Positions 57,001 to 64,000 of a DNA stretch of 64,000 nt are shown here, piece after piece. The first letter of the stretch is position 1, and each line of letters begins with the position of its first letter. The translations under genes were made by a program, and so were the position numbers. Source of the stretch: Rotaria sordida (lineage: Eukaryota > Rotifera > Eurotatoria > Philodinida > Philodinidae). The stretch spans positions 62,001 through 126,000 of the forward strand of contig CAJNOL010000436.1 of the NCBI GenBank assembly GCA_905250125.1, in the 5' to 3' direction. The notes beneath the pieces are model-generated. The model was given only the letters and a program-made list of their open reading frames with translations. It did not search any database and was not told where the DNA came from.

Positions 57001-58729
57001 ATATCACATAGAATACCATGAATTTGATTTCCAACATTCTAATCAAGAGAAGAAATTTTTATTTTTATTTTCTTTTTTCTTGTTGACTCAATAATACAAA
57101 CCATTCCAGTTAAATTCATAAGATCAATCAAATATACTCGAATATTTTGTTGTTGAATTAATTTAGCAAGTAAAAAACAATGAAGATCAATATGAGATTT
57201 CTAAAGGAAAAAAAATCAAAGTATATATTATTTTGGCTAAAACAAACGACACGTCTAATTTTTTTCTATTTATTCTTCATACTATCATCGTTTAGTTTTA
57301 TATTGATATTGCAGATGTAGCTTTGATGATCACTCAATCTATTCAATGGTTTTCAGCTTTAAACCGCAATGATGTGTTGAAACAACTGAAAATTTGTTAT
57401 TGTCACTGTTAATGGAGGCTTGAGCCTCCCTCCTTGCAATCTTTTTTTGGTTACGCCATTGGTTGTTGTCTCTTTACTTATTATTAGTTTTAATTGAATA
57501 TTTATACAATAATTGAAAGCTCTTTAGCAATTAGTTGCAGATGAAAAAATTTTTATCTCAGTTCTTCTACTGTACAATAGACTGTAGAATAAGTTAGAGG
57601 ACAAAATTTACACTTTCAATCGGGCTGTAATTCCCGCTGTCAACAATAATTATTTTAAGGATAAAAGAATAAAAATCAGTTTTTTGAATCATAATTATAT
57701 TCCACTTAAAACCTATCAAATTCAAAAAGCTACGAAAAGTTTTTAATGGCTCACTTTTGTTTGCTCTACAAAGCGTGCTATTTGCAGCAGCATTTGAAAC
57801 AGAGATTTTTTCTTTCATCAATTTTGATAGAAACTAGCCCTTTAGTGGAAACGTATAGATGAGATTTCGCTTATTGTAATATCTCATTTTATACAGAGTT
57901 CAGTAATGTTGAGTTGAAGCTATTTCAAGAGATAGTTTTGAACTTTTTCCACAAAATTTACTGATAGTTGTTCAATCTTACTCGAGAAGAAAAATTTGAA
58001 CATATATTCAAAAATAGCGAAAAATTCTAATTCTCACCAGTTGTCTTTTAGTAGTGGAAAAATGAGCGAATATTTTTTTGTATCAAGACTTTGACACTTT
58101 AGGTTATTTGCAATATAAATGTAGAATCAAACGATAATAATATGAAGAATAAATAGAAACCAATTAGGTGTGTTATTTATTTTGCCCATAGGACAGTGTT
58201 TTATTCAGCGTGAGGAAAGGGAAGGGGCAGTGCTCCTCCCGGAGTTTTAAATCGTCTCGTCAGAAGAGAAAAATCTGAATAAAATATTGCCTAGGGAATA
58301 CTCTATTGAAAATAATTTTTGTTTTATTCTTACTAATAAATCTCGTAATTGATTAATCGAATCATTAAGTATATTTCTATCACGTCCTAATGTATAATTT
58401 CGTTCTTCATAATCATTTGAACAAATACTTATTGTTTCAATTAATTGTTGAAATTGATGAAGATCAGGATGATCAATATTTTGCTCAAAACGCTAAAATA
58501 ATAAAGAAAAATTTTCAATTTTTTTTTGTTTTTTTGTTGTATTTTATTTCATAGAAAAAAATTTTACTTCAACAGCTTTATTTAATTCATTCCATTGATT
58601 ATCTTGTAAATTAATTTGTGATAAATAAGAAAATATTTTTGATGAAAGTTGTGAACAAATAATATAATTTGATTTTGTTGTTGAATGTATTAATGAAATA
58701 ATATCCGAAACAATATCATCATTATTCAT
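54070..58729 (-). CDS. SPIN90/NCKIPSD-type leucine-rich domain protein
   Basis: Seven exons are read on the minus strand: 58729-58568, 58492-58334, 57200-57102, 57038-56882, 54863-54774, 54727-54488 and 54425-54070. Phases agree throughout, giving 420 residues. The C-terminal 110 residues (FLADLFDDQNTTSDILLFDS, LIIEIISRELTDRL, TAYLSLLELILRKHTLT, YDELQACFQSYL) align by eye with the SPIN90/Ldb17 domain of NCKIPSD (ADLFYTND, VLIDIAVRQIADL, YLSLMHAIMRTT, LPDLQAILRRIL). SPIN90 activates Arp2/3 complex to seed linear actin filaments. The N-terminal SH3 domain of the vertebrate protein is absent; the chain begins MNNDDIVSDIISLIHSTTKS. An acidic low-complexity run (DDDDDNDDE) lies in exon 6. Intron 2 (1.1 kb) and intron 4 (2.0 kb) are expanded, the latter by repeats. 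An alternative upstream ATG is at 58750. Confidence 0.8.
55290..55560 (+). repeat. Dispersed repeat family B, copy 2 (in SPIN90-like intron 4)
   Basis: Colinear, diverged match to 47860-48130, sharing TTTTCGAATTTCG, CAGCTATGGTAAAAGC-type and GATGTTCTTATTTCAG blocks. It lies about 370 bp from the palindrome in the same intron. It is non-coding. Confidence 0.6.
55928..56535. mobile_element. Long near-perfect palindrome in SPIN90-like intron 4
   Basis: The left arm (from GAACATTCCCAGGCGCAGGA to AACTTTGTTCAAAAC-type sequence) and right arm (ending GGAATGTTTCC) are inverted copies of about 270 bp with only a few differences. The centre (about 56200-56270) is unpaired. The arms contain ACCTGAAACTTTGTCCACAT, related to family B. 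The high arm identity points to a recent origin. It is non-coding; the open frame at 55691-55978 is a by-product. Confidence 0.85.
57201..58333. other. Expanded SPIN90-like intron 2
   Basis: This 1.1-kb intron holds a small stem (GGAGGCTTGAGCCTCC at 57414-57429) and a GC-richer patch near 58201-58240. No clear terminal repeats or coding frame are seen. Confidence 0.45.
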
Positions 58730-58961
58730 TGTTTTGTTTTGTTTTTTCAAAATTGAATGAAAAATTCTAAATATGTGTTTTTTTTTGCTTCACGTATGCT
58801 TTTGTTTTCTGTATGATTATAAGTTTCAAAAGATTTTATTGGTCAAAAAATTTGATCAATGAAATATTTTATTTGCTTGTTTATTTATTCGGTCAATCTG
58901 TCTCTGCTAACAATTTGTTCGTTCGGATTGTGTCAATCGTAAACATTTACACCTTATCGAT
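58730..58961. promoter_or_regulatory. Divergent promoter region, SPIN90-like / PLP-M6
   Basis: The two genes begin back to back with only 232 bp between their start codons, so a shared or bidirectional promoter is expected. No specific element can be assigned. Confidence 0.55.
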
Positions 58962-60178
58962 ATGGTTATTCATGATCGTATGTCATTGAAAAACGATTTT
59001 TTTTTTGTTTTTGAAAATAATTCTTATTATTTTTGTTTAAGGTGATATTGATCGTTTTGCTGATCGTAGTCGAGAACTTTGGTCTGATCGAACAATGTCG
59101 GATATGAAATATAGACAAAATAGTTCGTTTAAAATGATTTCATATTAGAATATTTATTATATTATAATTCATATAGATTTTCTTCGTTGTTGTGGAAATT
59201 GTCCATTTGCATCATTACTTGCATTTATTATAACAATAGTTGGTACAAGTATTTTTTGTGGTTGTCTGTATTATCCAATTCGAACATCTATTGAACAAAT
59301 AAATAATGCTTTTGAAACTGAATATGTTGATCTTGAATGGTATGAATTCAAAAAATTTAATTAAAATTTAGAACGATTTTTTTTAAAATGTTTTTCTAAA
59401 GGATTCGTATATTACGTTTGACAGTTATTTTTATTCTTGCAATAATGGGAAGTTTTTCATTTATATTACTTATTGTTGGATCATTAGCTACAGGTGCTAC
59501 ACGTCATCAAGTTTATACTGGATTTCGTTCTCGACTTGGCGGTCGCATTGCAACAGGATTTGTAATTCTTAAAACATAAAAAAAAAATACTAATATTTAT
59601 ATAATCATTTTTTTTTCTTAGTTTACATTTGTTGTCTATATTATGTTACTTATTTGGTTAATTATAATGATAAGTATGATGATACCATGTATTGGTTTAT
59701 ATATATTAGGACATCGTTGTACTGAAACTTGGGTAGTACAAACAGTATCTGGCTGGCCAAATACAGCATCACCAGTAGCTTGTTTAACACCAGGAACTTA
59801 TGGAATTCCTGTACCTAAACATAAACCTGATGTAAAAGTTTGTCAACACAAATTTAATGAATTATGTGCATTGGTATGAAATAATAGACAAGATATTTTA
59901 TAGATAATTTGTTCTTTTCTTTTTTTTTTTCATTTAAATCTAGACGACTCATACATTGAAATTTTGGGCAGGTTTAGTTGGTTCATTTTTTGTTGTTATG
60001 GGTTTGGTAAGATGTTTTTTTCTTGTTTCATAGAAATCAATTCTTAATTATTTGCTTTCAGATTCATTTTCTTTGTTGTCTTGCGGCTAATTATGCTCAT
60101 ATAAGAGATGGTCGAAAATTACATGATTATGAAGAAGCAATACGAGAAGAACTTGAAATATCAAAATTAAATCAATAA
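58962..60178 (+). CDS. Proteolipid protein of the PLP/DM20/M6 family
   Basis: Seven exons: 58962-58977, 59042-59122, 59177-59339, 59402-59561, 59622-59873, 59944-60006 and 60062-60178. All are in phase and encode 283 residues (human PLP1 277). The first exon has only five codons plus one base; the MVIHDR start joins cleanly to DIDRFADRSRELW. Four hydrophobic segments are visible: CPFASLLAFIITIVGTSIFC, LTVIFILAIMGSFSFILLIV, VVYIMLLIWLIIMISMMIPC and FWAGLVGSFFVVMGLIHFLC. RCCGNCPFASLL matches the CCxxCLGGVPYASL start of PLP/M6, and ANYAHIRDGRKLHDYEEAIR matches SANWAYVKD...KYEDIK at its end. Cysteines in the second extracellular loop (RCTE, ACLTPG, VCQHK, LCALTT) are also family-typical. It is a membrane protein, in other animals neuronal or glial. 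AATAAA overlaps the stop codon. Confidence 0.92.
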
Positions 60179-63100
60179 TAAAAATTTGTCGTTTGTATAA
60201 TTATATATTGGGTAGAATATTGTCTCTTTTAATTGGTTTTTTTTTAATGAATCTTTATATTTAATCATGATCTTGTGAATGGAAATATTCTCAACGAATA
60301 ATTTAGATATTCATTTTGTCAGATGTATTTGTCCGTTGTCTTACTTTAATTTTATATAATATTTGTGTGTTTATATAATCATTGTTTCTTTTCTTTTTTT
60401 TTTTTTATCTTATTAGCTCTTGATTTTGATTTTGCTAAACAAGTGCCTTGTTATATTAGCCTTGTCTACGCATATTATTCATTTGTGCTATAGAATAAAT
60501 AAATAATTGTATAATTTACTTTCATGCAGAACTGTAATACGTTTGGAATGTAGAAGAAATATAATATTTTTTTAATAGCTTTTAAGGTTATTATAATTTT
60601 GTCTGTTTATCAGTATTTTATACTGATTTAATGCTTTGAGAGAGAGAGAGAGAGAATAAACAACTATTTTTGAGAGCATAGACATATAATTAATATTCAT
60701 TGAGATTCGATTCACTTGACCCTAGATTAACAGAATAGAGATATGCATATGAATGCATTGAAATATAGGCGTACGTTAAGTACTGAATACATAAATGAGA
60801 TGACTTGAAATATAAAAGCAATTCTTTTGGCGAAAAAAAAATTTTTCGTAATATAAAACTTGATTTTTATGTTTATAAAGAAAAACAATTTCGAATATAC
60901 TATATTAGTGTAACGAAGTTCAGTTTATATGTGCAATGTTATTAGTTTTTTGATAGAAATTCTGTCAATTTTTTCTGTGTGGTTGCAATGTTGTAATTTC
61001 TTGCGTTTTTTGTTCTTTAATACTAATTTTCAAATCATAATTGAGTACAGTGAATGATAATTTCTTTTGTCATATATTGATATATATATATCGAATTAGT
61101 GTATTTCTATGAATGATATGTGGTCATAAACAGTATTCTTCATGTTTGATATGAAGCGTGTATTATATATTTGTCGAAGTTAACTTTAAAATTCAGTCGT
61201 CTCTAAAAAGTAACTAGTTGATTCTTCAATATTTTAAAGTCAACTCACAATTAGTTACATTAACGCTATTTCTATTGCAAAAAAAAATTAAATAAAAAGT
61301 GATGTTAGTTAATCATAATCTTATGTACAGATTCATTCTTTCACTCTTAATAATCATTATATCACATCGTCATGTATACAGCATTGAACAATTGATCGAA
61401 CTGTTCAATCATTTAAGAACAATGCTCGTCCCTTCTAAAAGTGTACAAGATTGAATAAGCATGCTCATAATCGACCATTAATCATCGTATAAAGATGTAT
61501 TACATGCCTGAGTATTACGATCGTATTTCTTCGTATGTGATAGGAAGATATATGACTGTCTACGGCGACATACTGAATAAAATGTAAGAGTTATTTACTG
61601 TCTTCGTATATGATCGTAATACTGAACTATGTAATACACCAAAATACGGTCGTATATGATGAAATACCGAGTGTATATAGATTTCGCATTCTTCGCCTCG
61701 GGAAACTACTCATCGTTTTATTTGAATTCTAATGCGTAGGTGCCCTTGTTTATCATTCTACATAGTCATTGGTGCCATAGCTACCATACGATAACTATGT
61801 TATAGACAGACACAGGTGAATTTTCGTTTCTCGATTCCATCCTTACAGTCCAGGGAATAGAATATGAAGTGCAATAATGACAAACTCCAGGATAGTCAAT
61901 CTAATCTTTGAAAGAACGCCGTCAACAATGCGATATCTGCTACTAGAACGAAAAGTTTTCCAAAACGGACGTGAATTCTTGAAAACATTTTCTCTACTAT
62001 CAAAATAAAGTAAAAGACGAATTGTCTTTTTCATTCGAACATTTTTCGAAGAAACCGAAAGAGAAATCGTTTTAACATACAAAAAGGTCATATAAAAAAC
62101 TAATCTTTATTAATTAGCAATTAACAGAAGCAGTTTCCTTGCCACAGAGTAATGGATTGCACAGTGAAATACGAGAAGAAACTATGCACAAAGCTAATAG
62201 TCTTATTGCTACAAGAGAAATAGTTCTTTGTTCGAATGTTCAAATGGAAAATTTTTCCAACAGCCAATAATTTTTAAAAATTTCTTCAAATTCAACACAT
62301 TTTTCTCAACACATGTTAGCATACACCGGTAGATTCTGTACGAGTGGATGCTGTCGTAAGCCTCCACACTAGGTAAAATCCTGTTGATTGTTGATACTGA
62401 TTTTATGCTAAATAATCGTATCTCAAATATCATTTAAAATAAGAATGATACTATAGTCATTGACAAATTGACTCCATAGTGCTCTTTAGTTATTTTTTCT
62501 TTTCCTTTTTTTTTTTTTGTAATAGAATATAAAACAATAAAGTCGAGCTGTATTGAGTATTGATGAAAGTTCAATGAAAATGAAAAATACTATTGATAAT
62601 GAATGTGTAACTAGGTGAATGCTTCATATTAGAGGTTTAAATAAGTATAATTTTCGTCCTACTTGTAACTTTACTAGTCAAAATGATAAAATTTTCTTGA
62701 AAATTTAAAAAAACATTTCAGGCAGCCGATCTGTCTCGTTTATGACAGATTTGAATAATCAGAATCTGTGTTTGTGTCAAGCAAAAAGACTAGATGGTCT
62801 GTTTCCACTTGTGTTCCACATTGCACTCAGAAAAAAAAACTAACAATAATCTTTAGTCATTATTATTACCTATATTCAATTCTATGTATAAACAAAATAA
62901 TGCATATTTATAAGAAACTGTTGTAATATATAATCAACAAAAATTTAACTGACTGAGAAGGCATAAAAATCTGATAAAATTAACTAGTTTCTCATCACTT
63001 TGTTAAGCTTGCCTATTATATCCATGATGATGTCGATGTACTAGCAAGTTTTCTATTACTTCGAAATATTTGCACACATCTCAACTCAACTACAAACATA

Positions 63101-64000
63101 TACTATTGATATCAATAGACTTTTAATTTTATATGCTTATTTAAATTTAATTATCTTCATAATATTCTATGTTTCATCAAAACCTCATTGTTGCAATTCT
63201 TTTCAATTGACTTTACGAAGATATCGTTCCAAGTGATAAATCATTTTTTTTTGTTCGGACCCTATATGCATAAAGTAAATTCAAAAAGGATAAGTCTCCT
63301 TAGATCTTTTCTCCAAAGTTATAGCCATATGAGCCTACCAGACTGTATACAACCAAGATATCGAATGATGGCATTTCGATCTTCTACATCCGACAAAATC
63401 TATTCCTTCACTTCGGCGTAGTATTGGATAGCTTCGGTAAAGCGCTACAATATTGGCTACCTGAAGCGTGTTTCACAATGACTTCGAAAACAACAAGATA
63501 GGTCTACTTGTAAATAGAATGTTCTGGAATTTTCAAGTTAAAAGAATGTTTCGTTCACGAAATATTGAATTTCAAAAAAAAACATAAGATTCTGTTATCT
63601 TTCATAAAATATAAATAATTCTGGGTAATTCAATATCTCGTAGAGGAAACATTATTTTGAGCTCTAAATTTCAAAACATTCTAATTATTTACTAGTAAGT
63701 CTGTTAGCCTTCACGCTCACAAGGAGCGACGAACACGATTAAAGACGTGTGTGTTTTCTTCTCTCTCTGTTTTTATTTTTTTGAAAAATGAGTGTTTATA
63801 TGCGACTATGACAACAAGGACAAAAAAGTAGAAAAAAACACAACGTCTAATCAAGGTTAAAGAAAAGAAGTAATAGAAACGAAATAATGATATCGAAAAT
63901 ATCAGACGAACAAAGTATGATCAAAGAAAAGAAAATAGAGAGGATCGGAGTATATGTTATAAAAATATACTCTCACAAGGTCTCTCTATAGGCAAAATTT
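60179..64000. other. Non-coding stretch at right end
   Basis: No gene is supported in 3.8 kb. It has a (GA)n run at about 60641-60656 and a repeat at 61477-61670. Open frames at 61843, 62209 and 63188 show no recognisable family. Confidence 0.55.
61477..61670. mobile_element. Family C repeat with inverted arms
   Basis: The left arm starts CCATTAATCATCGTATAAAG, then TATTACATGCCTGAGTATTA and CGATCGTATTTCTTCGTATG. The right arm carries the inverse (GATCGTAATACTGAACTATG, then TAATACACCAAAATACGGTC). It is about 190 bp and non-coding. Related sequence occurs at 42490-42790. Confidence 0.6.

Overview
This looks like nuclear DNA of a small metazoan, most likely a bdelloid rotifer. The sequence is very AT-rich, the genes are split by many GT-AG introns of about 50-70 bp, and several long palindromic DNA elements are present. 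Short runs of the hexamer TGTGGG, which I recall as the bdelloid telomere repeat, also occur inside the window. The base composition would suit Rotaria better than Adineta, but genus cannot be settled from this sequence alone. There are no operons, bacterial promoters, tRNA or rRNA genes that I can support.

Layout. 1-4.2 kb: non-coding, with a dispersed-repeat copy and a small MITE. 4.2-6.1 kb (-): B-box/beta-sheet protein. 7.6-8.6 kb: duplicated ACGCGT-rich repeat tract abutting a dead NHL-repeat gene (8.6-9.4 kb, +). 10.1-11.2 kb (-): C2H2 zinc-finger protein. 13.4-22.5 kb (-): focal adhesion kinase (FERM, kinase, FAT), with two TA-flanked DNA transposons in its introns. 22.9-26.8 kb (+): zinc-dependent alcohol dehydrogenase of the bacterial phosphonate-associated type, whose introns also hold repeats. 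27.1-27.7 kb (-): small secreted cysteine-rich protein. 27.7-44.7 kb: long gene-poor stretch with several foldback elements and one intronless 552-residue orphan gene (35.4-37.1 kb, -). 44.8-45.6 kb (+): intronless SAM methyltransferase. 48.6-49.3 kb (-): secreted, possibly ependymin-like protein. 51.3-54.0 kb (-): proteasome lid subunit Rpn6. 54.1-58.7 kb (-): SPIN90/NCKIPSD-type protein. 59.0-60.2 kb (+): PLP/M6 proteolipid protein, divergent from SPIN90. 60.2-64 kb: non-coding.

Conserved animal genes (FAK, Rpn6, SPIN90-like, PLP/M6) sit beside candidates for horizontal acquisition: the dehydrogenase (which now has introns), the intronless methyltransferase and the intronless orphan. FAK and SPIN90 both relate to adhesion and actin control, but nothing here shows that they act together. 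A recurring theme is short ancestral introns enlarged by DNA transposons. Removing the TA-bounded insertions from two FAK introns leaves about 60-65 bp each, the normal size here. Exon boundaries were derived by eye from GT/AG sites, reading frame and phase. All resolved genes keep an open frame across every junction except one unresolved FAK junction.
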